Below are positions 31,606-43,813 of a stretch of 64,000 bases of DNA, in pieces. The stretch spans positions 7,897,814-7,961,813 of the forward strand of contig NW_004955446.1 of NCBI RefSeq assembly GCF_000276665.1. Direction: 5' to 3'. Position 1 is the stretch's first letter. The number at the start of each line of letters is the position of its first letter. The notes under the pieces are model-generated. The model saw only the letters and a program-made list of their open reading frames with translations, did not search any database and was not told the origin of the DNA. The position numbers and the translations under genes are program-made. The stretch comes from Chinchilla lanigera. Its lineage: Eukaryota; Chordata; Mammalia; Rodentia; Chinchillidae.

Positions 31606-32535
31606 TGCTTCTGTGACCAGAATTCTGGAGAGAATAGAGTTTATCAGCACTAAGTATTGACTCAGATTTTATTTGAGTTTATTTATGGAATTAGAGATTT
31701 TTCCTAATGTAGTATTACATAAGGCATATTAATAAATATTAAATATTTGTGAGTGGAAATCTCTTCCATCCTTGGGGTCAGCTACTAGTTTCTTTTAGAT
31801 CATATTTTTAGAGAAAAAACAAGGAAGCAAATTTATTAATCAAAAGTGAATGAATGTTTCAAGAAAAAAATCAATTTCATGAAATCCGAGCTTCAGAATC
31901 AGCCAATAACAACCTTAAAATCATGAAAGTTGTTAGGAAAACTTCAAAAGAGATGAGGTAAATATACTACAGGATTAGCATATCTCTGCCAAACTTCCAT
32001 GCATTCACAAATCCTCGGGACCAACAACAGCTTACCTTCCTCTGTCTGCTTCTGTTGTTTATGTTTAGTCTATGATGATCAACAGGGTGGGTAAAATTTA
32101 CTTGAAGAGTTTATCCTCTATCCTAAGTAGAAGAGTTCTGGTGCAAAGATGGCTGGGAATACACACAGCTCTCCTTAAAAAAAGCATCAGATTTTGGAGA
32201 GCATTTTCTCTTGTGGGAAGCATCCTATTCCTGAAGAGAGAATCAGAATAAGAGTCCCTCACCCCCAAGGAGGAAGGTGCATCATTCCATCAGAGACAAG
32301 AATTAGCCTTAATGACAGGTTAACATTCAAGGCAGACTTTTCATTTCATCTTTTGGAAGAATTGCTAATGTTACAATGAAAGTTCATAAAATTTTCTAGA
32401 GGAATCAACTGAGCTCACAGAAGAACTGGTCCCCTGTGCTCTATTTCCTTATGTACAAGGATTAGATAGTGTAACGCATGGGCACAAAGCAATCTCTGCT
32501 ATCTAATCCTAGATAATTTTCCTAAATATGCTTTT
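31606..32535. other. Single-copy stretch
   Basis: No gene or repeat recognised; AT-rich at 31680-31760. Confidence 0.45.
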
Positions 32536-32548
32536 CTAGTTGTTCTTT

Positions 32549-32760
32549 TTTTGTCCTTTGAGACAGGGTCTTGCTATGCAGTTCAGGCTAGCCTTAAATT
32601 CACTTTGTAGCCCAGGCTGGTCTCAAACTCACAATGGTCTTGCCTTGAATTCACTTTGTAGCCCAGGCTGGTCTCAAACTCACAATGGTCCTCCTGTCTC
32701 AGCCTCCCAAGCGCTCGGATTACAGGTGTGGGCCACCACACCTAGCATCTTTTTTTTTCC
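32549..32760 (-). mobile_element. B1 SINE, antisense, with a 51-bp internal duplication
   Basis: It is flanked by a perfect 13-bp target duplication, ctagttgttcttt at 32536-32548 and 32761-32773. It reads gagacagggtcttgctatgcag ... cagcctcccaagcgctcggattacaggtgtgggcc, a B1 read backwards. The inner segment 32592-32642 is repeated at 32643-32690 with one visible base change in the shared part. Ordinary B1 carries a 29-bp duplication; this one is longer and seems private to this copy or a subfamily. Confidence 0.9.
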
Positions 32761-32773
32761 CTAGTTGTTCTTT

Positions 32774-33568
32774 AAATTTCAGTGTGAACTTTTTCTTCTG
32801 TTGGCCCATGTGGATGTCTTGGGAATTTAGAAAAAATACTTTCAAATTAAGAAAAGATGCTTGCTGGAGACTGCTTATGCAGGCTTCACTAAACATCTGT
32901 GTTCGGAGGAATGTAGCCTTTGGGTAACATTTGGGTAAAGAGCTTCCTTATGGGACTGATTTGAGAATCACAGCATGGGAGGAGATAACACCAGTAGATA
33001 CCTGACCAGTTGCTTGTCTGGTCACCTCAGTGGGATGAATGTGGGTCCACCCATGCAGGTACTTTTTCTACATGTGAGATGTAGCCTTTGTCTAGTTATC
33101 CTGTCAAGAATTTGGTCACATCCGGGTCTCTGCTGGGCTAAGGCAGGGGCCCCTTCGGGTAGACAGGAATACTAAATGGTCAGGCTCAGTTTTCTTCTAG
33201 AGGCTGCATTTAGTTTAACTGGAACAGACAGGGTAAAGTAAATAAAGCTAATTATGCAAGTGATATTTGCAAGGAGAAGAGCTAGATGCTGGCCTTGCTT
33301 TTGCATTAGTCCATATTCTTTCTTAAGTAGAACAAGAAGGCAGCCTAACATTGCCCTTGAAGCCTTCTCCCATAGCCAGCCAGAGCCAAGATGCTGGCCA
33401 TTCCTACGGCTTAGCCCCCTTTGCCCAAATTCCTGAGCCTGGTGTGTGGGTATTCTTGTCATAATGCCTTTTAACAAAACCTGGGCACTGTGAGAGGCAG
33501 AATCATTGTTCTAAGCTCTGGGGACTCAACTTGGGCTCGGTTTTACTTCTGCCTAGTATTGTCTAGTG
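32774..33568. other. Single-copy stretch
   Basis: No gene or repeat recognised. A 101-codon minus-strand open frame (33172-33477) has no domain. Confidence 0.45.
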
Positions 33569-33649
33569 CAGTAATGGTGAACCTTTTAGAGCTTTCAGTG
33601 ATAACGAACAGCAGGCTGTGCCATACATGCCATATATTTAGCACCACTG
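33569..33649 (+). mobile_element. Short hAT-like inverted-repeat element, copy B
   Basis: It starts cagtaatggtgaacctttt and ends agcaccactg, with the core agagctttcagtgata. Flanks share ctagt (gtctagtg on the left, actagtag on the right), compatible with a worn target duplication. Too short to encode anything; such elements are moved by a transposase made elsewhere. Confidence 0.6.
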
Positions 33650-33654
33650 ACTAG

Positions 33655-33755
33655 TAGAATGAGCTCTGCTCAGGATGTCAGGGTCTATCATTCATCAACT
33701 GATTTTAGATAAGTTACTTTATGTCTGTGGGCTTCATTCTCTGAGAGAGGGCATA
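33655..33755 (+). mobile_element. MIR fragment
   Basis: ttttagataagttactttatgtctgtgggcttcattctctgag matches the MIR core in sense order (the part that usually reads like gacttgggcaagttactt). Confidence 0.45.
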
Positions 33756-34829
33756 CAATCTACAATTCTTTGTGGTCTACCTCTGCCTTGGAAATAAAAA
33801 TAGGGGTACGTGTTTGTGTCCTCTTTGCTCCTTCCAGCTTCCTTGTTCTGGGGCTGTTCCTCCAAATTGTTCCTTCTGCTATCCAGAGTTTTCTGTAGAA
33901 CAAGATTAGGTCTAAATGGATTATTGTTTATTGTAAGATAAACAACAGCTGATAAGGTCAGCGGGTGACCCATTTCTGCAGCACACAACTAAGGAGAAGT
34001 TTATGGCTTTCTGTTCTTTAGATTTAACCAGTTTTTCTTCTTGGACCATATTTTATGAAACTTGACTAATTGCCCTGGCAATATGTTGCTGAAGTTTTCT
34101 TGACTATAGATCAAAGTCTCCAACGCACTAGTGCATCAGCTCTACAGAGAGCAGACAGTGAAAAAACAGCACAGGGTGAGAACGAGCTCTTGCAAAGAGT
34201 TTTGGAGTCAGACGCTCATAGCAAGGTAGAAAGAAAGGGCTAACTAATTTCTGGAGGAATTGCAGATGACCGATATACAGGAAAAAAAAATACCCAAACT
34301 CTCTAATGATCAAAGAGATGAAATCAATCAAAAGTGACAATGCTATCATTCACATCCTATCATTTTGGCAGAAATGTGAAGCCTGGCCTGCCTGTGAGTG
34401 TAGGGAAATGTGCACACTCGTGTGGCTGGCTGCCTGGTATAACCTTCTGCCTTGCAGTTGGGTGCTAAGTACAGAAATGTAAAATGTATACACTCTTTGC
34501 CAAACAGCTCTGTCTGGGATTTATCCTAAGGAAGTAAACATAAAGAATACACTTATGTAGTATGTTTGTAGAAACATCTCCATGGGGGAAAATTGGAACC
34601 CTGTCAGCGTTTATCTATAGGAGACTAGCATAGTGAGTTATGGTAAATACTTCCCTGGAAATCCAAATGACAGGGTAGCACTTCATTTATTGACATAGAA
34701 AATTATTTGTTGATACAAGACAGGTTGTTAAACAGAATGATTAAATTCATATGATGTTATGTTAATAGGAATGTGAGAGGTTGTTCATTTAAAGGAGACT
34801 GAGGTTGCTTTTACTTCTTTTCTAATTTA
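33756..34829. other. Single-copy stretch
   Basis: No gene recognised. Around 34240-34640 there are faint L1-like phrases (ggatttatcctaaggaagtaaaca) but no continuous match I can defend. Confidence 0.4.
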
Positions 34830-35000
34830 GCTCCCAGCTGTGCCCCACTGTGTATCCTTAGGGATAAAATTCATTTCAACTTTCTTACTCTTGGTCAAGG
34901 TAGGGATAATAATACCAACCTCTTCGAGGCTACTGTGAGAATCAAGCAATAAGACACAGGCCAAGCACCTGGGATGGAGACACGAAGTACTTTGATTTGG
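34830..35000 (+). mobile_element. Probable MIR fragment
   Basis: tttctaatttagctcccag, then ggtagggataataataccaacctc and gctactgtgagaatcaagcaa give the order of the MIR core and right part. Confidence 0.5.
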
Positions 35001-37010
35001 TGTCATGCAGAGTTTCCATTTTCCTCTCATTATGTGAGTCTGGACAGCTGTATTCCTATGCCCAGGATTCATAGAGAAAGAGCTAAGTGGACTTTGAATA
35101 GCTTCCACTTATTTTAATGCAGGAGGAGCCCTGGTTCCAAATATATGGAACAGTATTTTCCTAAGGCTGCCGTCTGTCAGAAAGGCCCACACTGAGTCAT
35201 TGTTTTCTGGAACTGAGAGGAGGTTGAGTGATGGGCGCCTAAAATAATATCTCATTCTTGTCCTCCTTGGGCAGTTTAAGACCAAGTGACTTTGGTTAGA
35301 TCAACAGTTTCCCTCTTGGTTTGGAGAAACAAAGCCTTGGTTATTCATCCTCTTAAACAGCAGACCTTTGTCCTATGCTCAGGAACATGCAAACCAAACA
35401 GAAGACTTCCTGAAGGATCATCCCCTTTGTTGTATGGAGTGAATCCAAGTAGTAAGTAGATCCGCGAAACTCCAGCCACCCGCGGAGGCTCACACCATGG
35501 GTGCAGGAAGACAGCCAAGATTCACACGAGCACAGCAGCCAGTCAGGTTAGGGCTCCACTTCTGATATTGGGCTAAAGTTAGTGGACTCAGGCACTTTGA
35601 AACTCCCTGTTTGCTTGGGGCCTACTTTGCTTTACAAAACAAATCAAATAACCTCATTTTGTTTTCCATGTGTGAGGCCAAGAAATAAAAATGGCAAACC
35701 TTTGAATATTTTTTACTTGGGAAATTCCTGGTCCATGGCTAATTATCTCAAATACTCTTGTCCAGTTTTTTCAGAGCTGAGGTCACATGGAGCAGGGAAT
35801 AATTAGGGGTCAAGAGTTTGCACTGATGGTTAAAGGATCATTAGAAGAACATAGTTAGCTTGCCTCTCTTCTGTATTCCTCTTCTCATTTCTCTTTCCTA
35901 CACTAAAAAACTCCTAGCTTGCCATCTTACAGCTACTCCCATAGGTAATTTCCTTAGCAGGAGATCAAATGCAAGTTGAGTATGTGAAGTTGTGGTTGGT
36001 TCTGATTCTTAATAATTATATCTAGTAAGTACTGAGAACTTGTCATCCTGTAGGCTTTGGGCTAGGTGCCCTATCACTGTTTTGATGTTTCTTGAGTAGT
36101 CCACGGAAGACTGGCTTTACAAGCAAGGTTGGGGGGTAGACAATGAAAATGCAGATTCTCTAGGCGTTGTAGACTCATAGATCAACATCCTTTAGTGGGA
36201 GCCAGGAATCTAACATTTTAACAAGCACCTTGGGTCAAGCCCTGCCCTTAAAATTCAAGGCCACTGTATTATCTTATAGTGCATGGGTGACTCAACTGTA
36301 ATCAGATTTATGTGCTTAATTCTTATGGCAGATAAATAAATATCCTATAGACTATGAGACGTGGAGTACCTATATCTCTTTCAGATACTGACATTACAAA
36401 TGTGTCTCCATAGTCAAATTCTTGTATGTTCAATATTTACTGCTCCTGTGGGGGGGTTAAATAAGAGAGAAAACTTTCTTACTTGGTGGTGGCCTGCATT
36501 CTGGCTGTAGAGAGAGAATACTCAGGGACTACAGGTGCTGGTACAGGTCGTGTAACTGTGAGCAGCACTTGACATTCTCCGTGGTACAGAGCTGTGCATA
36601 TGGGGCTGAACCATTACTGACAGGAGAATGTGGCTGATGTGATGGTGTGATTCCCTGGCCCAGAAAATCCCTGCCTGTCCTCTGCATGTCTCCAGTGTCA
36701 TGGTCCATGGGGCCTGAAATATCCACTGGTGATTCTTTCTTTGGTTCTCAGATTTATTTCTAGAAAGCTTCTATTAAAATAAAGTGCCACTTGGAAGGTA
36801 GCAGGAACGTTTAATCATATTCTCATAAAGTGGTTTAATCTGCTGCTCTGGGAACGTCACACAAAAAGACTCATTTGAGAATAGGAAAGGGTAAGGCGCC
36901 CCATGGTATTTGTGGGCCGCTTTGGAGGAAGGAGCTGGGGAGCATAGAAGGACTGTTTAGGGGACTAGAGTGAATGAGAGGGAGAGGATAAAGACAGCCC
37001 ATTTCTCAGG
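35001..37010. other. Mostly single-copy stretch
   Basis: A possible antisense MIR fragment lies at 36005-36110 (tagtaagtactgagaact, gggctaggtgccctatc). No gene recognised elsewhere. Confidence 0.4.
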
Positions 37011-37376
37011 GTAACTGTCAGTATAACAGAATACTGACAACAGTGTACTTAGTGAGTAAGGAAAGGTTATTTGGGTTCATGGTTTGGAAGGTTTAGTCCC
37101 AAGATTGGACAGTGCTGTTGGTTTGGGCCTCTGGTGATGATGGCGCATCATGGTGGGAATGTGGCTGAATGCACTGCTTACATCACTAACCAGCAAATGG
37201 AGAGAGAGGACATATCAGAATCCCGTGATTCCCTCAGGTGCATGTCCCCAAAGATCTAGGGACCTTCCATTCAGTCTTACTTTTTAAAAGTCCACAGTAT
37301 CACACAGCACCACCACCCCAGGGACCAGGCCTTAACATATGGGCCTTTCTGAGGGCACCCATCCAAACGATAGCAG
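37011..37376 (-). mobile_element. MaLR-type LTR fragment, antisense
   Basis: ggtaactgtcagtataacagaatactgac, ggttatttgggttcatggtttgg, atggtgggaatgtggctg and cacccatccaaacgatagca follow the antisense MaLR order. Diverged and partial. Confidence 0.65.
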
Positions 37377-38924
37377 TTACTCTCCAGAATGCCTTGTTCG
37401 TAACATTTTTCTGGGCCGCTCCCATGCTCTTCTCCTACTGTGCATATCCTTGGTCACAGGACTGGATGCAGCAATGCTGGGGGTTGTGATACCTCAGTGA
37501 CCCAAGTGGGCTTTGGAAGGGAGACTTCATGTCTGACTCTGTAACTGAACCAACAGCAGGGGCCTGGGGAGACAATTACTCACCCCTGAGTCTTAGATAC
37601 TCCCAGCTCCAGTGCATTTTCCTGCCAGGAGCAGAATAATGAGAATAGATTAGATAAAGATCATTCAACTCTTTGCCAGGCTCCCCAAAGAGCTTTCAAA
37701 CATGTGATTATTTCTAGCAATCACAGTGGACTTTACTGCATTTCTTTATCAACTTGAGAAAGACTGGAGATGATTTCCTAGCAAAGAGTTTGTCTATAGC
37801 TCTACTAGGCCTTGACATTTGATTTTGTTATCATTCTGACCTTGCCCTATATTTTATTGTTGAAGCTTTTCTTCCCCTAAACAGAAAATTTCCTCTAGCT
37901 TTCTGAACGTTTCTTTGTTCTTTAGTGCTAATTTATGTGGTAGTGATACCAAGTCAATAACTGGCTCTGCGGGGAGTCACCACCTTCTGGAAGAGAAAGC
38001 AGGTGGGTAGAGATCACTATCCTTGAACTTGCTAGTGGGTGCTGGGGACGGGCATGGAGAGGGTGGGCTGCACTGGCAGAAGCATGAGCTGAAAACATGA
38101 TATCTCAGGAGCTAGAAGCAGGTAGGTGGTGGGGCTTTGTGTGGGAGTGGAGGAAAATAAGAAGACAACTCAAGCGTGAGTGAGTGAATAGGTGAATGAA
38201 TGAATGAATGAGTGTAGAACTCCATGCTCCTCCCTTGGCATAGCCTTTCCTTCTCCAGGAAGACTGTTGTTTTCTCTTCCCATTCTCAGTGACTATATCT
38301 GTATCTCCACTAATATTCTCCTGCTCTGAGGAATCCCTTATCAGTGGGAAGAAAGGACAATATTTAGCTTCAGTGTTCTCTCATATTTAGTCTGGGAATT
38401 CAGCATGAATTCTAGACATAGTTCATATATTCTGAGGAATCAATACAGCTGTTCATGAGGACTAACCCTCTCCCCCTCTTCAAATAGGTTTTGGTTAGGA
38501 GGCCGTCAATAAAGATTAATAACTTCCCTTATTTTTCCCCCCTTCATGCAGAAATCATTAACTAGCCTGAACTTTGAATCCTTTATCATATGGATCATGT
38601 CTACTATGATTACTCCTTTTGTGTCATGTCCTGGCTGAGTGTTCTTACGTGACACACTAAACGTAGGGCAGGGTTAAGTGTCAAGTGATAACCGTACAGA
38701 AGACCCACAATCAACAGTGACCTGCCCACCTCATTGTGCTGTTATCTCAGAGGCTGCAGGACAAGACTCACTTGTAAATATTACCTGCATGGCAGTAGGT
38801 GATGATAGTAGATGGCATTTCACCACATCTGGTTATTCAATAATTTACCTTAAATTTGAATTTTGTATATTATTTTGGTAATGAGCTTAAAAATAATAAC
38901 AATGAAAATGACAATTTTTTTTTT
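37377..38924. other. Single-copy stretch
   Basis: No gene recognised. A small (GAAT)n-like run is at 38183-38213. Confidence 0.45.
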
Positions 38925-39245
38925 ATGGTGAGTGTTCACCATGTAGCAGAGTGGGTTCAGTTCTAGGCATTTATTTGCCCATTTAATCTTTTTTTTTGTA
39001 CCGGGAATCGAACTCAGGACCTTGTGCTTGCCAGGCAGGCACTGTGCCACTGAGCTATCTCTCTGGCCTGCCCACTTAATCTTTATATCAGCCTGACTAT
39101 GTGTGACACTAGTTTGCATATGAGAAAACTGAGGCAAAAGGTTATTAGGTATCTTGTCCAAAGTCCTATAGTTAAGGGTCAAAGCTGGGATTTGAACCCA
39201 GGCAGTCTGGTTCCAGAATTTATGCCCTCAACCTCCATGTTATTG
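38925..39245 (-). mobile_element. MIR SINE, antisense, interrupted by an ID
   Basis: MIR landmarks (tctaggcatttatttgccc, atgagaaaactgaggcaaaagg, gggatttgaacccaggcagtctgg) lie on both sides of the ID at 38991-39069. The ID is the younger insertion. Confidence 0.75.
38991..39069 (-). mobile_element. ID SINE, antisense, inside a MIR
   Basis: Poly-T, then gtaccgggaatcgaactcagg, accttgtgcttgccaggcag and gccactgagctatctctctggcc. Target duplication gcccatttaatctt (38977-38990) and gcccacttaatctt (39070-39083). Confidence 0.9.
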
Positions 39246-42164
39246 TTCTTTACACAGTGCTGGACACACAGGCAGTTTTAGCATCAAATAATAATAATGG
39301 ATACCTTAAATCCTTATTAAACATAAATATTGCTGGTTTTTGTGTATGTCATGTCGTAATGCTTTCAAGATGCTTGGGCAAAGAACAAGACTGCAATAAA
39401 ATCGATCCTTCTTTTCAGGTCTCATTACCTAAGAGTTCTGACTACAAGTGAGTATAAAAAATGAGGAGTTTATGTTAATTTTGTCACATGTGTTAGTATG
39501 CTTATATATGGTCATGTTCTTGGGAGAGACTGAATTAAACAAAACACACAAAAATACCAACTAAAAATTCCCTCCATGTGCCAAGAGCCAATTTGATTTC
39601 AGATCTAAGTGGCCAAATTAAGTGTTTTGTTAGGTCTGAACAAAGACCAAAGGCTTAGTCCCTAGAGCGATCACATCTTTACTATCCATGCTGTTTAATT
39701 TAAGTTGAAACATTTGTGTTAAGGTGAGGACGGCCTTCTCCTTTTTTACTGGGCCAGTTTAACTATGTCACTGGGAATGGAGTTCCTGTGATTCTTCATT
39801 TCTGACACCTGTTAACATGGTGGGTCTGAACATTTCTGATAGTTTTCTCATCGGTGATTTCTTTGGCTTACATAAATTTCAGGACCAGACAACTTAGCTT
39901 ATGAGCCCAGAAATCATGCTTGGCCCAAGTTCTGAGACAGTTTTCCATGAACTATATAGCTACTCTGACACTTGAGATTTGCTGACAGTTCTTGCTTCAG
40001 GACAGGGTTTGCACTCTTGATGTGGCTTTCTGTTATTAGGATCATCTTAATTCTTGTCGGTGGGATTGAGATCAAGGACAGACAGACAAGAACTGAACTC
40101 AGCTGTGTGGATGACCCTTCGTGCCCAATGCTATAGCTAACAGGTATTAACTGATGGTAATAACAGGAAGTGATCTTTATAGTTAGAACCTGCTAATATG
40201 AATCCTGAGGAATTAACCATGATGCCTGCTGTAGCAGACTCTGACATATTACATTAACGATTTTAGGCAAAAGAAGGTTATAGTGTTGATATGTATATTT
40301 TTAGTTTCTTCTACTGCATTGTTTTCATTCTGATAAAGGAAACAAATGTAAATGACATAATAGGCTCAGGGTTGAACCATACTTCATACTGAGACGTTAC
40401 TTTACTGTTTTTGTTTCAGGATAAGTCTCCCCACAGTATAACTAAATATTTAAATCCCAAGAAAAATGCCAGATCATAGTAACATGTGTCAGGTTATCAA
40501 AATTATTATGATTCTAGGAAGAGCAGGCAGTGCTGGTCTTTTTGGAATCTCTCATCATGAATGTGTTTTGAGTCGAACATTTTTTACTAAGAGACAAATA
40601 ACTTGAAGTTGGGTCAAACAAGGCTTTTAGTACTTGTGAAGGATCAGGAAGCCATGGGTCAGTTGTGAACTCAGTTATGCCCACACAGAGAATGGGCGAA
40701 GGCTGTGAAAACTTCAGCACCAAGCCTTACTGCGTAGTTGTTGACCGTGGTCTGGGTGGTGAAATAGTTTTTTTCAGGGTCGTAGGAGGTGAGGTCTTCC
40801 TGTGAGAAATTTCTAGGTAAGAATGAATGTGAAGTGACTTACATGCCTCCATTTAGAGTATTCTCAGCCTTGTCTGGTGAAAATGATTTGGAACATGGAA
40901 ATTCCAGGGGAGTTGAATGGAATTTTGTGAAGGGAGTGAGAAGTACGAAGTTCCATGTTGAGGATTCGACGACAATACTATGTTAAGGAGTTGTTTTCCA
41001 TTTCAGACTACATAGCACAGTTTTGAGTGAAGGGGACAACAATGCTGACAATTTTGTTTTCTCAGAAGTTTCCATTCTCACTTGGTCTCCACAGGCAGCA
41101 GTACTGTCAAATAAACAAAATTTAATTAAATAAAAAATATGTAAAGAGAACAGAAATATTCTTCCGTGGCTAATCAAAATTGGACAATTCAAAGAACAAA
41201 GCCTGGCAGGAAACTGCCGATGGGTTATTTTTTTCTGATCTCTGTGTACTGCTGTTTTTCTTCCTGGTGTCAAATCGCAAGTTCAATTCAGTCCATTATC
41301 TACAGCAAACAAAATGTGCATAAATGTCTCTTCTCTTACTCGGTGTTTCTATTTTACCACTAAACAAAGATTATTTTCTTTCTCTGCTTTTTCCTTCCTT
41401 CAGGGGCTTATGAATCCAACAACACAAGATGACTATTTTGTAACTTCTGTTGTCACTTTGAAAGCATAATGATTGATTTAGTTATGTAAAAGTTTACTGC
41501 AGGGGGTTTTTTCATTGCTAATGTTACACTCACTACAAAATATGTTAAACAATTTGCTCAGGGTTTGGAAGGGTTTGTCACTAGGTTAAGTATGTTAAGG
41601 GTGTGGTGTTGGGGGTTGCAGCTGAAAAGTGTTTTCCATGGACCCTTTATTAACTACCAATTTAGAAGTATGGTGTAACAGTAGCGGGCAGAACTAACAC
41701 TTAAAATGTAATGGGAAATTAGAAAGATACTGCAGAGAAAAGTAAAACACGAGTGCTGACAGAATTGTCTACTCCCTTGTGATTCTGAGGATTCTGTCCC
41801 AACCCTCCCAGCCCGGAACGAATGTTCTTACGTGGCCTAAGTGCCCATGGCCTGTAGAACTGGGCAGTAACCCATCTTCCTGATTTACTCTCTGAACGTA
41901 GAGATTTCTCTCAGGTATGAAAAGTGTGCGATTTTGTTTCTCTCCATTCCTTGTCAGCTGCATTTACTCTGTTTCTCTGACTGGCTGTAAAGGCTGCCCA
42001 TCTGGAAAGGTAGCTTTAAAGCTCTTCTGGAAAATGATCTATTTTGCTCAGCAGATGTTAGTTTTGAGTTTCTTTCCCTCTGCTCACACTTAATAACAAA
42101 TGATCCTGCAAAAACTTAAAACATGGAAAAGAAAAATAAAACAGAATCCTGTTTATTTGCCTAA
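39246..42164. other. Long single-copy stretch
   Basis: No gene, exon or named repeat recognised. Open frames up to 96 codons (40983-41273, minus) lack domains. Confidence 0.45.
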
Positions 42165-42221
42165 GTGACTAATGTGTATCCTTTTCACTTAGCATTACTC
42201 CTATTGAAACTAAAAAGGAAG

Positions 42222-42434
42222 ATGAAAGTTACCTCCGGGTTTGCTGCTGTGGTTGCCCTTGGATTCCTGGGGAGGCTCAGTTCCTTTCATGCCGCACCTT
42301 TGGGACTGCCGAGCCAGAGGGTCATTCTTGCTCCAGGTTCAGATGTGTTTTCTGCCAGATCACCTGTCCTTCTTCCCTCAGATAATGAAGCCGTGATTCT
42401 CTCTGGCTTTTCCAGGCAGAGTGACTCTAGATAA
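42222..42434 (+). other. Small open frame with a signal-peptide-like start (not called a gene)
   Basis: From the ATG at 42222 the frame runs 70 codons; an in-frame upstream ATG at 42165 would make it 89. The start is MKVTSGFAAVVALGFLG: a basic residue, then a hydrophobic run of about 12, then small residues before a possible cleavage site near HAAP. Bases before the ATG (gaag) fit a reasonable start context. Against a gene: no family resemblance, no splice partner seen, and one such frame is expected by chance in 64 kb. Treat as a candidate only. Confidence 0.2.
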
Positions 42435-43782
42435 GCAGATTACTGTGTGGAATATATCATCTATGCCGCTCCAGTGCAGCCCTTTCAGCTTTCCAGAGCC
42501 AGTTAGACTTGTTATGAGGAGCGAACTGATTGGCTGGATCTGGGCTCAGTTTCATAGATTATAGCCCGGCAGTTGAGAAGCACAAGCCCTATACTTGCCG
42601 TAGTCAGAGGCCTGTCAGTTCCTGCCTTAATGCATATGTAGTTGTAACTGAGTCCTAGCACGGCCTTGGATGTTTGTGTCCTAAATAGCTGACATTGCAT
42701 CTTCAAGACTGTGTGAGTAATCCTGACTTTTTTCTTTTAAAGCGCAGTAAATTAATTATATACCCTGGGAGGGAGTGATTATAAGGAGAAAATACTGAAC
42801 TAGCAGATGGTTCATTTTCAAGCTACTGTTGTGTATGTATCAAGTTCAATGGGATGAATCTTAAAGCTTCTAGAACCTGGCAGAGTTATTTCAGCATTTT
42901 GCCGTGGATCACACTCAAGCTGCATTTTGGAGGAGGCTGTTCCATGCATTTGCGTGGCCTGTTTGTTTTATGGGGTCTATAAAGTGACAAAGGTCCAAAA
43001 CCAGCAGATTAAAACGGATGTGAATGTCCAAACCTAGGTGAGAGAGCACTTGAGTCTGGTAGGCTTCAAAGTTTCCCACCCCCGTGTCCAAAGCTGGGGG
43101 AGAGTGAGCAGCAAATGATAAGGGATCCTCCTGGGACAGAGGCTCGCAGCAGTCAGGGCACAGAAGAGGAAGAAATGTGAAAGGATGGTGGCAAGACTTT
43201 CTGCAATCTGAAGCTAATTTGAGACGTTGCACTATGAATAACTGAAAAGGTATATATGCATGAAAATTGTTCTTCAGTGGTTCTATTTATGTGGTAGAGC
43301 ACTGAATGGGAAACCACAAAGTTGTTGTGAGAAGCCTTATAAGAAGTACATTCAATAGACACAGATACACAACCCTAACGGAAGAAAGTGTGTGGATTGG
43401 CATTTGTGGTCAGAGCAGATCAAATTACCCCAGGAAGCTGTTGTTAGGTGTATGTAGTTGTTGAGGGTAACGTCTATTGCTAACAAGATTTAGAATAAAG
43501 CTAGAACAGATTGAAATGAAAAACTAGAAAACACCAGTATTTTGTTATCTTCTATAGCTTCTATTGACAGAATCATTACTGAGTATAAACTGGTAAATGT
43601 AAGCAGTTCATGTTTAGCTTTTATATCATCGTTAATTTTTCCTAGACTGTCATAAAAAAATAAATAGGGCTAGTTGAGTATGAACTTGGAGCATAGAAAT
43701 AATTTTATATTCTCCCAAATAATTTTTATATTTTTTTCTCAAGACAGTACACAGCCAGGCTGTTTCTTATATTTTTGGTTCT
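42435..43782. other. Single-copy stretch
   Basis: No gene or repeat recognised. A 105-codon open frame (42915-43232, minus) has no domain. Confidence 0.45.
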
Positions 43783-43813
43783 CAGGTTGTGTTTTAGCTA
43801 AAAACACAACCTG
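43783..43813. repeat. Perfect 13-bp inverted repeat with 5-nt loop
   Basis: caggttgtgtttt (43783-43795), loop agcta, then aaaacacaacctg (43801-43813). The arms are exactly complementary. The pairing stops abruptly outside the arms. Confidence 0.95.
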
